Shown here: in pieces, positions 11,198 through 19,370 of the stretch
Position numbering within the stretch: position 1 is the first letter of the stretch
Layout of the letters: every line of letters begins with the position of its first letter
Source of the DNA: Antribacter soli
GTDB taxonomy: Bacteria; Actinomycetota; Actinomycetes; Actinomycetales; Cellulomonadaceae
Assembly: GCF_021568775.1 (NCBI RefSeq)
Contig: NZ_JAKGSG010000007.1
Coordinates: forward strand, 26,151 to 90,150
Length of the DNA: 64,000 nucleotides
Direction of reading: 5' to 3'
Notes under the pieces: model-generated
The model's input: the letters and a program-made list of their open reading frames with translations, nothing else
Told to the model about the DNA's origin: nothing
Databases searched by the model: none
Translations under genes and position numbers: made by a program

Positions 11198-12064
11198 ATG
11201 ACCGAGAAGAAGACCAGCACCCTCGCCGTGCCCGGCGCGGTCCTGACCTACGACGTCCGCACCCCGGCCGCCGTCGGCGACGAGCCGCCGCTGTTCCTGG
11301 TCGGCTCGCCGATGTCAGCGGAGGGGTTCACCAGCCTGGCCGGCCACCTCGACGACCGCACGGTCGTCACGTACGACCCGCGCGGGGTGGAGCGCAGCAC
11401 CGTCGACGCCGGCGCCGCCCCCGCCGGCCCCCACGACCACGCGGACGACCTGCACCGCCTCGCGGCAGAGGTTTCGCCTGGCGTGCCGGTGGACGTGTTC
11501 GCGACGAGCGGCGGCGCGGTCAACGCGCTGGCCTGGCTGGAGTCGCACCCGGAGGACGTGCGCACCCTCGTGGCGCACGAGCCGCCCCTCGCCGGCGCCC
11601 TCCCGGACGCCGAGCTCATGCGCGCCGCGATGGCAGACGTGCGCGACACCTACCTCGCCAAGGGCTGGGGTCACGCGATGGCGAAGTTCATCGCACTGTC
11701 CAGCCACGAAGGCCCACTGCCCGAGGACTACCTGTCGCGCCCCGCCCCCGACCCGGCGATGTTCGGCATGCCGGCCGAGGACGACGGCTCGCGCGACGAC
11801 CCGCTGCTCGCCGTGGCGATGGCGACCCTCCCGGCCCACGAGCCGGACTACGACACGATCCGCAAGGCGCCCACGCGCGTCGTGCCGGCCGCGGGCGTGG
11901 AGTCGGCGGGTCAGATGGCGGCCCGCGCCACGGAGGGCGTGGCCACGATGCTCGGCGCCCCGCTCGAGATGTTCCCGAGCGACCACGCCGGCTTCCTCGG
12001 CGGCGAGTACGGCCAGACGGGTGACCCGGAGGCCTTCGCCGCCCGGCTGCGCGAGGTCCTATGA
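11198..12064 (+). CDS. Alpha/beta-hydrolase fold protein
   Basis: This 288-residue hydrolase has the fold markers LFLVGSP near residue 30, YDPRGVERST, and a nucleophile elbow FATSGGAVNALAW in which Ser is flanked as A-T-S-G-G. An acid/His end contains SDHAGFLGGEYG. It resembles the TAP-like/proline-iminopeptidase-like group common in actinobacteria. The substrate is unknown. The start ATG 11198 is chosen because GGAGG (11185-11189) lies 8 bases upstream; a 12-codon upstream extension has no such site. It is convergent with the Gfo/Idh gene, with a 43-base gap. Confidence 0.82.
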   Translation: MTEKKTSTLAVPGAVLTYDVRTPAAVGDEPPLFLVGSPMSAEGFTSLAGHLDDRTVVTYDPRGVERSTVDAGAAPAGPHDHADDLHRLAAEVSPGVPVDVFATSGGAVNALAWLESHPEDVRTLVAHEPPLAGALPDAELMRAAMADVRDTYLAKGWGHAMAKFIALSSHEGPLPEDYLSRPAPDPAMFGMPAEDDGSRDDPLLAVAMATLPAHEPDYDTIRKAPTRVVPAAGVESAGQMAARATEGVATMLGAPLEMFPSDHAGFLGGEYGQTGDPEAFAARLREVL

Positions 12065-12107
12065 CTCAAGGGGGGCGTCCTCCAGTACACCGCCATCACC
12101 CTGGTAC

Positions 12108-13214
12108 TCACGCTGACCCGCGCCCGGGGCGCACGGGGGCGTCCGACAGCGGGACAGGGGCCGGCCGGTCGCACGTGCTCTCGACGGTGACCAGCGTGCC
12201 GCTGTCGGCCGACGCGAGCAGCGCGGTCATGATGTCGAGCACGTGGTACGCGATATCGCCGTTCGCGCGCGCGGGGACTCCCGGCGGCGTGGTCGCGAGG
12301 TCGGCGACGCCGTACCCGCGAGCCGCATCCCGGTATCCGGCGCTGGGCGGCAGTGTCCGCCAGGCTCCACCGAGCTCGTGCAGCTGCACGTCGCCGTCGA
12401 ACCGGTTGGGATCGGGGACGACGAGCGATCCCGTCAGGCCGTGTACCTCGATCTCGGAGGCCCGGGTGGCGACCGAGTCGAAGCTCATCACGAGGGTCGA
12501 GAGCACGCCCGACTCGTGCCGCAGCACACCGGTCACATGCGTGTCGGCGTCGACCGGGATGACCGTCCCCTGGCGAGGCCCGGACCCGATCGTGCGCGTC
12601 GACCGGGTGTGGCTCGCGGCGCCGAGGACGGACACGACCGGGCCGAGAAGCGTGACGAGCGTGGTCACGTAGTACGGACCCATGTCCAGCAGCGGGCCCC
12701 CGCCCGGCTGGTAGTAGAAGTCGGGGTTCGGGTGCCAGCGCTCGGGGCCGGGATACATCATGGTCGCGGTCGCCGCGACCGGCTCCCCGATCGCGCCGTC
12801 GTCGATGGCCTTCCTGGCCGTCTGCACACCCGTCCCGAGCACGGTGTCCGGCGCGCATCCCACCCGGACGCCGGCCGCGCGGCCCGCCTCGAGCACGGTG
12901 CGGGCGTCCTCGAGCGTGGCCGCCAGCGGCTTCTCGCCGTACACGGCCTTACCGGCGGCGATGGCCTGCAGAGCGATCTCGGCATGGGCGGCCGGAATCG
13001 TGAGGTTCAGGACGAGATCGACCTCGGGGTCCGTCGTCAGCTCGTCGACGGTCAGCGCGCGCACACCCTGCTCCGCGGCGACCGCTGCCGCGCGGGCCTC
13101 GTCGAGGTCGGCGACCGCGACGAGCCGCACGGCTTCGAGGCGCGCGAAGGTGGACAGGTACTGGCCCGAGATCGCGCCGACCCCGACGACTCCGACTCTC
13201 AGCGGCTGGCCCAC
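12108..13214 (-). CDS. Gfo/Idh/MocA-family NAD(P)-dependent oxidoreductase
   Basis: This 368-residue protein has an N-terminal Rossmann domain (LRVGVVGVGAISGQYL, residues 5-20). The family signature around the catalytic Lys (AGKAVYGEKPLA) is near residue 95, and a C-terminal substrate domain follows. Members oxidise or reduce sugars, inositols or sugar acids. The start GTG at 13212-13214 lies inside the end of the ThuA gene (16-base overlap), so the two are probably translationally coupled. With ThuA, and a LacI regulator divergent, it forms a small sugar-catabolic unit. ThuA plus Gfo/Idh pairs are common and probably act on the same glycoside-derived substrate, perhaps a 3-keto sugar. Confidence 0.86.
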   Translation of the reverse strand: MGQPLRVGVVGVGAISGQYLSTFARLEAVRLVAVADLDEARAAAVAAEQGVRALTVDELTTDPEVDLVLNLTIPAAHAEIALQAIAAGKAVYGEKPLAATLEDARTVLEAGRAAGVRVGCAPDTVLGTGVQTARKAIDDGAIGEPVAATATMMYPGPERWHPNPDFYYQPGGGPLLDMGPYYVTTLVTLLGPVVSVLGAASHTRSTRTIGSGPRQGTVIPVDADTHVTGVLRHESGVLSTLVMSFDSVATRASEIEVHGLTGSLVVPDPNRFDGDVQLHELGGAWRTLPPSAGYRDAARGYGVADLATTPPGVPARANGDIAYHVLDIMTALLASADSGTLVTVESTCDRPAPVPLSDAPVRPGRGSA

Positions 13215-13906
13215 AGGATGCCCCTCTCGATGATGGTCCGGACGTTCGGGTCGTCGACGACGGCGAGGTCGTGGCCCGGCGTCGAGACGAAGATCCGGCC
13301 CTGGCCCCACAGGCGGGTCCAGACGGCCGGGCACGTGATCGGCCGGTGCCACGGGTCGAAGTCCCGGGCGGGGAGCGTCGTGGTCGCGAGCACGTCGTTG
13401 TAGTCGTCGGACAGCACCCAGTACTGCTCTGTCGTCAGCTCGAAGTCGGAGATCCCCGCGACGATCGGGTGGTCGGCCTTCTCTGGCACGATGTCGACCG
13501 TGTACCGCACGACGTAGTCGGTCCCGTCGCCCGGCAGCTCGTCGCGCGGAGCCTTCGCCGGATGGGTGGCGAACTGGCCGCCGATCAGCTGGAGGTAGTC
13601 CGAGCTGTTCCGGTAGGAGTCGGCGATGCCGCCGTGCCACCCCGCCAGGCCCATGCCGTTGCTGACGGCCGCGATCAGCCCGCGCAGCTCCTCGTCGGCG
13701 ATCGTGGTCATCGTGTTGGTCTGCACGACGACGTCGACGCCGGCCAGGTAGTCGACGTCGGCGTAGACCGCCGTCGTGTCCTCGACCCGCACGGCGTACC
13801 CGTGCTCGGCCAGGAACGGGATGAACGAGTCCGTGGTCTCGACGGGCTGATGCCCGGTCCAGCCCCCGCGCATGATCAGCGCGTGCTTCTTCTTCGAAGG
13901 TGTCAT
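13199..13906 (-). CDS. ThuA-like domain protein
   Basis: This 235-residue protein is a full ThuA (trehalose-utilisation) domain with a glutamine-amidotransferase-like fold. Visible blocks are ALIMRGGWTGHQP, DVVVQTNTMTTIADEELRGL, GLAGWHGGIADSYR and WVLSDDYNDVLATTT. ThuA proteins accompany sugar dehydrogenases and are implicated in disaccharide conversion via 3-keto intermediates. The exact reaction is not established. ATG at 13904-13906. It overlaps the downstream Gfo/Idh/MocA gene and faces a divergent LacI regulator. One of the two operator copies is 17 bases upstream of its start, consistent with repression. Confidence 0.87.
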   Translation of the reverse strand: MTPSKKKHALIMRGGWTGHQPVETTDSFIPFLAEHGYAVRVEDTTAVYADVDYLAGVDVVVQTNTMTTIADEELRGLIAAVSNGMGLAGWHGGIADSYRNSSDYLQLIGGQFATHPAKAPRDELPGDGTDYVVRYTVDIVPEKADHPIVAGISDFELTTEQYWVLSDDYNDVLATTTLPARDFDPWHRPITCPAVWTRLWGQGRIFVSTPGHDLAVVDDPNVRTIIERGILWASR

Positions 13907-13922
13907 CCTGCCCTTTGCTCCA

Positions 13923-14017
13923 AAAAGTTGCGCAACATCGGGACGCAAATGGTGCCGAAGTCCTTTGATACACGACGTCAGCCCCGAGATCAAGAGCCCC
14001 AATGTTGCGCAACTTTT
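13923..14017. promoter_or_regulatory. Pair of identical inverted LacI-type operators
   Basis: AAAAGTTGCGCAACAT (13923-13938) and its exact reverse complement ATGTTGCGCAACTTTT (14002-14017) flank the intergenic promoter region between thuA and lacI. Each contains the TTGCGCAA palindrome with a central CG, typical of LacI-family sites. The centres are 77 bases apart, one copy near each start codon, so a looped autoregulatory complex is plausible. Confidence 0.8.
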
Positions 14018-14039
14018 CCGAAGCGGATACCGTCCCCGT

Positions 14040-15059
14040 ATGCAGAACGCTCGCCGGACGACGCTCGCGGACGTGGCGAGGGCGGCCGGGACCACGGTGC
14101 CGACCGTCTCGAAGGTGCTGAGCGGCCGCTCCGACGTCTCGGCCGAGACCCGTTCGCGGATCATGGAGATCGTCGCGGAGCTCGGGTATCGCGGGCGGTC
14201 CGGCCGGGGTGCCGCGACGCACGGGGGGCAGTCCCCGTTCGTCGACCTCGTGCTCAGCGGGGTCGAGGGAACCTGGGCGAACCGCGCGCTCAGCGGCGTC
14301 GCGCACGCTGCCGAGGAGGCCGGCGTCGACGTCGTCGTCTCGGTGGCCCGGCCGCCCGACGATGCCTGGCTCACGAGGCTGGTCGCGCGGAGGCCGCGCG
14401 GCGCGGTGCTGGCGCTCGTCGACACCACGAGCGAACAGCTCGCGACGCTGGCCGCGGCGCGGGTGCCGATCGTGCTGCTCGATCCCGTGTCCCAGCCGCC
14501 GAGCACGGTCGCCAGCGTGGGCGCCGCCAACTGGGCCGGTGGCCGTGCGGCCGCGGAGCACCTGCTCTCGCTCGGCCACCGGCGCCTCGCCGTACTGGCG
14601 GGGCGGCGCACGCATCTCTACAGCCAGGCGCGTATCGACGGGTTCCGCTCGGCCGTCACGCAGGCAGGCCTCGAGCTCCCCGACCATCGGGTCGCGCACA
14701 CCGACTGGAAGCGCGCGAGCGCCGCCGAGCAGGCCACCGAGCTGCTGCGGGCCGCGCCTGCGCCGACGGCGGTCTTCGCCTGCTCCGACACCATGGCGCT
14801 CGGCGTGTACGACGCCTCGGCCGCGCTGGGCCTCCGGATCCCCGACGATGTCAGCGTGGTGGGTTTCGACGACCTGCCCGAGGCGCAATGGGTCAGCCCC
14901 GCGCTCACCACCGTGCATCAGCCCATCGCGGAGATGGGCTCCTCGGCGCTCCGGATGCTCCTGCGGATCAGCGCCGATCCGGCGCGCGAGGCGCCGCGCG
15001 AAGAGCTCGCCACGTCGCTCGTCGTCCGCGGGTCGACGGCGGCTGTCGCCGGGGACTGA
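14040..15059 (+). CDS. LacI-family transcriptional regulator
   Basis: This 339-residue protein starts with a LacI helix-turn-helix and hinge (TTLADVARAAGTTVPTVSKVLSGR, residues 7-30). A periplasmic-binding-protein-like effector domain follows, with VASVGAANWAGGRAAAEHLL, AVFACSDTMALGVYDA and VSVVGFDDLPEAQW. It is divergent from ThuA-Gfo/Idh, and two identical operators lie between them, so it probably represses both directions until a sugar inducer binds. ATG 14040. The gene ends before a hairpin shared with the tRNA-Lys genes. Confidence 0.92.
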   Translation: MQNARRTTLADVARAAGTTVPTVSKVLSGRSDVSAETRSRIMEIVAELGYRGRSGRGAATHGGQSPFVDLVLSGVEGTWANRALSGVAHAAEEAGVDVVVSVARPPDDAWLTRLVARRPRGAVLALVDTTSEQLATLAAARVPIVLLDPVSQPPSTVASVGAANWAGGRAAAEHLLSLGHRRLAVLAGRRTHLYSQARIDGFRSAVTQAGLELPDHRVAHTDWKRASAAEQATELLRAAPAPTAVFACSDTMALGVYDASAALGLRIPDDVSVVGFDDLPEAQWVSPALTTVHQPIAEMGSSALRMLLRISADPAREAPREELATSLVVRGSTAAVAGD

Positions 15060-15107
15060 GCCGGGACGCGACCACCGCGTAGGGCCGGTCTTGGGGAGGG
15101 ACGACGA

Positions 15108-15135
15108 AGGCCCCCGACCGTCAGGTCGAGGGCCT
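15108..15135. terminator. Bidirectional hairpin between lacI and tRNA-Lys
   Basis: A 12-bp stem with one mismatch (arms 15108-15119 and 15124-15135) and a 4-base loop lies 48 bases after the lacI stop. It is directly beyond the 3' end of the downstream tRNA-Lys copy, so it can serve both strands. Confidence 0.6.
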
Positions 15136-15141
15136 CGCTGG

Positions 15142-15214
<73 letters not shown>

Positions 15215-15267
15215 GTGCGACGGAAAGGTTACCAGGCTCGCGACCCCAAGGCGTCACCTTTCCGCAG

Positions 15268-15299
15268 ACGAGGTCCCCGACCGTGGCCGGGGACCTCGT
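15268..15299 (-). terminator. Hairpin between the two tRNA-Lys genes
   Basis: A perfect 12-bp stem (ACGAGGTCCCCG at 15268-15279 with its complement at 15288-15299) and an 8-base loop sit 5 bases beyond the 3' end of the upstream tRNA-Lys. It is a terminator or processing hairpin. Confidence 0.6.
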
Positions 15300-15304
15300 G
15301 CTGG

Positions 15305-15377
<73 letters not shown>

Positions 15378-15461
15378 GCAACGGAGAGCAACACTACCAG
15401 GACCGCTGGCGCCCGGTGGGACGCACTGCGAGCGGCGAGCCTGTGACCTGCACGACAACCG

Positions 15462-15812
15462 CTACAGGTACAGCCCCGTCGCCCCCTCCGGGGTCTCGTG
15501 CTCCGCCACGCCGTGCACGTCGCGCTCCCGCAGCAGCACGTAGTCGTGGCCGCCGAGCTCGACCTCGGCGCGGTCCTCCGGGTCGAACAGGACACGGTCC
15601 CCCACGGCGACCTGGCGCACGTGCTCACCGGCCGCGACGACCTTCGCCCATCCGAGCCGCTTCGGCCCCACCGCGGTGGCGGGGATCACCAGTCCGGCGC
15701 CCGACTGACGCTCCGAGCTGTCGACCTCGGGCTCCACGAGCAGGCGGTCGTGCAGCATCCGGATCGGCAGGGTGCCGGCCGCGGCCGGCGTGTTCTTCAC
15801 AGCGTTGCTCAC
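15462..15812 (-). CDS. GroES-like co-chaperonin paralogue
   Basis: This 116-residue protein has the GroES beta-barrel layout: IRMLHDRLLVEPEVD near residues 17-31, then SGAGLVIPATA, a mobile-loop-like stretch, GDRVLFDPEDRAEVELGGHDYVLLRERDVHGV. It is not next to groEL, and the N-terminal 15 residues plus the loop differ from housekeeping GroES. It is therefore a stand-alone paralogue, as seen in several actinobacteria; whether it caps GroEL is unknown. ATG at 15810-15812. It is divergent from bcp. Confidence 0.82.
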   Translation of the reverse strand: MSNAVKNTPAAAGTLPIRMLHDRLLVEPEVDSSERQSGAGLVIPATAVGPKRLGWAKVVAAGEHVRQVAVGDRVLFDPEDRAEVELGGHDYVLLRERDVHGVAEHETPEGATGLYL

Positions 15813-15881
15813 GCACCCAACGCTACGTGACGGGCGACCTGGCCCTGGCTAGGCTCGGAGCGACCGATCCCAAGGAGCACC

Positions 15882-16367
15882 GTGAGCACCCGCCTCGACG
15901 TCGGGGACAAGGCCCCCGACTTCACCCTCCCCACCCCTGACGGCTCGTCCGTCAGCCTGTCGCACCTGCGCACGACCGCCCCGAAGGGCGTCATCGTGTA
16001 CTTCTACCCGGCGGCGAGCACGCCGGGCTGCACCAAGGAGGCGTGCGACTTCCGCGACTCCCTCGCGTCGCTGCAGGGCGCGGGCTACGCCGTCGTCGGG
16101 GTGTCCCCGGACCCCGTCGCGAAGCTCGCGAAGTTCGCCGACGAGGAAGGTCTCACCTTCCCGCTGGCCTCCGACGCCGACCATGGCGTCCTCGAGGCCT
16201 ACGGCGCCTGGGGCGAGAAGCAGAACTACGGCCGCACGATCACGGGCGTCATCCGCTCCACCGTGGTGGTCTCGCCGGAGGGGACCGTCGACGTCGCGCA
16301 GTACAACGTCAAGGCGACGGGCCACGTGGCGCGCCTGCGCAAGACCCTGGGGCTCGACGGCGACTGA
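15882..16367 (+). CDS. bcp: Thioredoxin-dependent thiol peroxidase (Bcp/PrxQ)
   Basis: This 161-residue peroxiredoxin is of the Bcp type. The peroxidatic Cys50 lies in STPGCTKEAC, and the resolving Cys55 follows five residues later, the usual alpha2-type PrxQ arrangement. It reduces H2O2 and organic hydroperoxides in the cytoplasm using thioredoxin; a thioredoxin gene lies about 0.9 kb downstream. GTG start at 15882 with AAGGAG (15872-15877) upstream. The transcript ends at a very strong hairpin shared with tRNA-Leu on the other strand. Confidence 0.95.
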   Translation: MSTRLDVGDKAPDFTLPTPDGSSVSLSHLRTTAPKGVIVYFYPAASTPGCTKEACDFRDSLASLQGAGYAVVGVSPDPVAKLAKFADEEGLTFPLASDADHGVLEAYGAWGEKQNYGRTITGVIRSTVVVSPEGTVDVAQYNVKATGHVARLRKTLGLDGD

Positions 16368-16390
16368 ACCAAGCCATGCCATCTGGTCAG

Positions 16391-16423
16391 GACGGGTCGC
16401 CTCCCACCGGGAGGCGACCCGTC
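16391..16423. terminator. Strong bidirectional terminator, bcp / tRNA-Leu
   Basis: A perfect 15-bp stem (16391-16405 with 16409-16423) and a 3-base loop lies between two convergent genes, 23 bases after the bcp stop and 15 bases beyond the tRNA-Leu 3' end. Confidence 0.85.
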
Positions 16424-16438
16424 CGCCGTCGGGCACGG

Positions 16439-16520
16439 TGCGCGAGGCGGGACTCGAACCCGCACGTCCGAGGACACTGGAACCTAAATCCAGCGCGGCT
16501 GCCAATTACGCCACTCGCGC
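16439..16520 (-). tRNA. tRNA-Leu(TAG)
   Basis: This 82-base class II tRNA has the acceptor stem GCGCGAG/CTCGCGC, a long variable arm, an anticodon arm CTGGA-TTTAGGT-TCCAG (anticodon TAG, reading CTA), a T arm with GGTTCGAGTCC, and discriminator A. The 3' CCA is not encoded (CCG follows). Confidence 0.94.
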
Positions 16521-16549
16521 GCGGAGCCCAGTCTAGGGCGCCCCGACCG

Positions 16550-17119
16550 TCAGATCAGGCGGCCCACGTGGGCCATCGCCTGCTTGACCAGGGTGCCCTG
16601 ACCGTTCGCCATCTCCGCCTGGACGGCGTCCGAGCACGCCTCCTCGGGGGTGAGCCACGCGAGGTCGAGCGCGTTCTGCTGCGGACGGCAGTCGCCGGTG
16701 ACGGGCACGACGTACGCGAGCGAGACGGCGTGCTGGCGCGGGTCGTGGTACGCCGTGATCCCGGGCGTCGGGAAGTACTCGGCCACGGTGAACGGCTGCG
16801 GCGACGGCGGGACCTGCGGCAGCGCGACGGGACCGAGGTCCTTCTCGATGTGCCGCAGGAGCGCGTCGCGGATGCGCTCGTGGTACATGACGCGACCGGA
16901 CACGACGGCCCGCGTGATGACACCCTGCCCGTTGACCCGCAGGAGCAGACCGACGGCGACGACGTCGCCCGACTCGTCCACCCGCACGGGGATCGCGTCC
17001 ACGTACACGAGGGGTAGCTGCGCGCGGATCACCGCGAGGTCCTCGTCCGTCAGCCAGCCCGTGGCCTGCGTGGTGTCGCGGTAGAAGTCGTCCGCCGGGT
17101 AGTCCGCTGTGTCCGTCAC
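16550..17119 (-). CDS. DUF4916 / Nudix-like protein
   Basis: This 189-residue protein resembles the actinobacterial DUF4916 family, a Nudix-fold relative. It has an N-terminal helical lead (GWLTDEDLAVIRAQLPLVYVDAIPVRVD), a beta-rich core with GLLLRVNGQGVITRAVVSGRV, and an LAWLTPEEA segment near the end. A canonical GX5EX7REUXEEXGU Nudix box is not visible, so hydrolase activity is doubtful. The start is tentatively GTG at 17117-17119 because it opens the conserved region; the ribosome-binding site is weak. It is divergent from thioredoxin. Confidence 0.72.
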   Translation of the reverse strand: MTDTADYPADDFYRDTTQATGWLTDEDLAVIRAQLPLVYVDAIPVRVDESGDVVAVGLLLRVNGQGVITRAVVSGRVMYHERIRDALLRHIEKDLGPVALPQVPPSPQPFTVAEYFPTPGITAYHDPRQHAVSLAYVVPVTGDCRPQQNALDLAWLTPEEACSDAVQAEMANGQGTLVKQAMAHVGRLI

Positions 17120-17255
17120 GGGGTCCGTTGTACCAGGTCGTCGAGGTCCCGTCGTGCCGCGACCAGACCGGCACCGGACAAGACACCCCGAACAGCCCGG
17201 AATAGTCGCCCCGCCGCGGGTGCTGCATGGTAGGACACTACGGAGAGGACACGTC

Positions 17256-17636
17256 ATGGCAACTGTCGAGCTGACCGACGCCACATTCGAGAAGACCGTC
17301 ACCGAGAACGACATCGTGCTCGTCGACTTCTGGGCGACGTGGTGCCCGCCGTGCCGCATGTTCGGCCCCGTGTTCGAGGCGTCGTCCGAGGCGAACCCGG
17401 ACATCGTGCACGCCAAGATGGACACCGACGCCCAGCCGGGCGTCCCGACGGCTGCGCAGGTGACGTCGATCCCGACGCTCATGGCCTTCCGCGAGGGCAT
17501 CCTCGTGTTCCGCCAGGCGGGCGCGCTGCCCGCACCGGCGCTGAAGCAGGTCGTCGAAGCGGTCAAGGGCCTCGACATGGACGAGGTGCGCGCTCAGCGC
17601 GACGCCGCCCTGAGCGGCGGCCCTACCTCGGCGTGA
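17256..17636 (+). CDS. trxA: Thioredoxin
   Basis: This 126-residue thioredoxin-fold protein carries the active site WCPPC (Cys30, Cys33) where classical thioredoxins have WCGPC. The cis-Pro segment SIPTLMAF is near residue 73. The Pro in the CXXC motif should shift the redox potential, and such variants are common as secondary thioredoxins. A C-terminal extension of about 20 residues follows the domain. ATG 17256 is supported by GGAGAGGA upstream; a longer in-frame extension is not. Its last 14 bases overlap the convergent ABC-F gene. Confidence 0.92.
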   Translation: MATVELTDATFEKTVTENDIVLVDFWATWCPPCRMFGPVFEASSEANPDIVHAKMDTDAQPGVPTAAQVTSIPTLMAFREGILVFRQAGALPAPALKQVVEAVKGLDMDEVRAQRDAALSGGPTSA

Positions 17637-19293
17637 GGTCCAGGACCGGCCAGTCGGAGAGGTCGTCGCGCATCCGCCGGTCGTGGGTCGCGACGACCAC
17701 CGCGGCCGGGGTGACCTGCAAGGCCCGCGTGAGCTCGTCGACGAGGTCGATCGACAGGTGGTTGGTCGGCTCGTCGAGGAGCAGCACGTGCGGAGCGTGC
17801 AGCAGCGCGCGCGCCAGCTCGAACCGGCGCCGCTGACCCACCGACAGCTCCCCCAGGGGGCGGTCGAGGTCCTCCTCGGACAGCAGCCCCAGGAACGCCA
17901 CGGGAACCAGGTGGTCCGGGTCGAGCGCGCCAGCGGCGAGCAGCGCGAGCGCCTCGTCCCCGTAGGTCTCGAAGCCGGTCCGACGGCGGGCCTGGCCCGT
18001 CAGCCGCATGCTCTCCTGGCCCACGACGCCGATCCGCACGCCCGACGGGACGCTGCGCGTCCCCCGCGTGAGGGGCAGCGTCCCGGCGAGCGCCGCGAGC
18101 AGCGTGGACTTACCGGTCCCGTTGGGTCCCGTGACGAGCAGCCGACCCGACGCCGGGATCGCGACCCGGGTCCCCGGCAGGTCGAGGCGGACGCTTGGCA
18201 CACTATTCTCGTCGTCGCCGTCCGGCGCGACCGGCGCGACCACCCGCGGGCTGCGCACCTCCACGACCGGCTCCCCCGGGTCCCATCCCGGGGAGAGGGC
18301 GGGCAGGTCCGGGAAAGCGAGCTCGACCGGCGGGACGGGAACCTCGATCGCCTCCGCCTCCAGCCTCTGGATCAGGCGGTCGGCCGCCTTCACGTGGATC
18401 CGGGCGCGGGTGGCGCGGCGGTGCTTCTGCGACCCCTTCTCGGGGCGCCACTCGTCCGACAGCCCCTCGTAGGACGCGTCCAGCCGCTCCGCGAGCGCCA
18501 CCGCCCGCTTGCGCTCGGCGCGGTAGCGCTGCCGCCAGCGGTGCAGCGACTGGCTCTTCGCGAACCGGTAGGAGTGGTACCCCGGCTGGCCGTACAGCAC
18601 GGGCCTGCCGTCCCACGACGGGTCGAGGTCGAGGATGGCCGTGGCGACGTCGTCGAGGAGCTCGCGGTCGTGGGTGACGACGACGACGCCGCCCTGCCAG
18701 GCGACGAGCTCGCCGGTGAGGAACTCGATCGCGGAGTCGTCGAGGTGGTTGGTGGGCTCGTCGAGGAGCAGCAGGTCGGACCGCTCGGCGAGCCGGCACG
18801 CGAGCCGCGCGCGGTACCGCTGCCCGACGCTGAGCGTGGCGAGGTCGCGTGACAGGTCGCGAGGCGCGCCGAGCCGCGTGAGCGCGACGTCGACCCTCCG
18901 GTCGGCGTCCCAGACCGCGAGGTGCTCGGCAGCGGCGAGGGTGCGCTCCAGCTCGCGCAGGTCCCCGGAGTCGTGGTCGAACGCGGTGGCCGCGGCCTCC
19001 AGCGCCGCGGCGGCGCGACGCAGCCCGTCGAGCGTGCTCCGGACGAGGTCACCGACCGTCTCGCCCGCCGCGGGGTGCAGCTCCTGCTCGACGAGGGCCA
19101 CGGTGCCCTGCCGGCGCACCTCGCCGGACCTCGGCGCCAGCTCTCCGGCCAGCAGGTGCAGGAACGTCGACTTGCCCGACCCGTTCTCCCCCACCACGCC
19201 GAGCCGGGTCCCGTCCGCCACGCTCACGCTCACCCCGGCGAGGACGGGCCGCCCCGGGTAGGCGAAGGCGAGGTCCTGGGCGACGAGATGCAT
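17623..19293 (-). CDS. ABC-F family ATPase (ribosome-associated type)
   Basis: This 556-residue protein has two ABC domains and no membrane segments. Domain 1 has Walker A GENGSGKST (35-43), signature LSVGQ (154-158) and Walker B LLLLDEPTNH (174 onward). A charged interdomain linker (about 245-315) is rich in Arg. Domain 2 has GPNGTGKST (389-397), LSVGQRRR and LLLDEPTNHLS. ABC-F proteins act at the ribosomal E site as translation factors or antibiotic-resistance proteins. Linker and length resemble the actinobacterial macrolide/lincosamide-type group, but resistance is not shown. ATG at 19291-19293; the 3' end overlaps thioredoxin by 14 bases. Confidence 0.9.
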   Translation of the reverse strand: MHLVAQDLAFAYPGRPVLAGVSVSVADGTRLGVVGENGSGKSTFLHLLAGELAPRSGEVRRQGTVALVEQELHPAAGETVGDLVRSTLDGLRRAAAALEAAATAFDHDSGDLRELERTLAAAEHLAVWDADRRVDVALTRLGAPRDLSRDLATLSVGQRYRARLACRLAERSDLLLLDEPTNHLDDSAIEFLTGELVAWQGGVVVVTHDRELLDDVATAILDLDPSWDGRPVLYGQPGYHSYRFAKSQSLHRWRQRYRAERKRAVALAERLDASYEGLSDEWRPEKGSQKHRRATRARIHVKAADRLIQRLEAEAIEVPVPPVELAFPDLPALSPGWDPGEPVVEVRSPRVVAPVAPDGDDENSVPSVRLDLPGTRVAIPASGRLLVTGPNGTGKSTLLAALAGTLPLTRGTRSVPSGVRIGVVGQESMRLTGQARRRTGFETYGDEALALLAAGALDPDHLVPVAFLGLLSEEDLDRPLGELSVGQRRRFELARALLHAPHVLLLDEPTNHLSIDLVDELTRALQVTPAAVVVATHDRRMRDDLSDWPVLDLTPR

Positions 19294-19311
19294 GCGTCAA
19301 CCCTACGGAAC

Positions 19312-19357
19312 ATGCCGAGGTAGTGGGTCCGTCCGGACGGACCCACTACCTCGGCAT
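19312..19357. repeat. 46-bp perfect palindrome
   Basis: The two 23-base halves (19312-19334 and 19335-19357) are exact reverse complements with no spacer. The outer part is GCCGAGGTAG and the centre is GTCCGTCCGGACGGAC. It lies between the 3' end of the serine protease gene and the 5' end of the ABC-F gene (both minus strand), so it may terminate the protease transcript. The outer 10 bases recur in the element at 35896-35937. Confidence 0.9.
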
Positions 19358-19370
19358 CAGCACGGAGGGG

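Noticed and set aside
17624..17633. CTACCTCGGC, the outer 10-mer of the two palindromes, at the end of the thioredoxin gene.
   Set aside because: It is a single arm with no partner and lies within coding sequence of two genes; chance occurrence is more likely.
17623..19293. ABC-F gene as the missing ATPase of the sugar importers.
   Set aside because: It has two fused ABC domains, a charged linker and no transporter-type features, so it is a ribosome-acting ABC-F protein.
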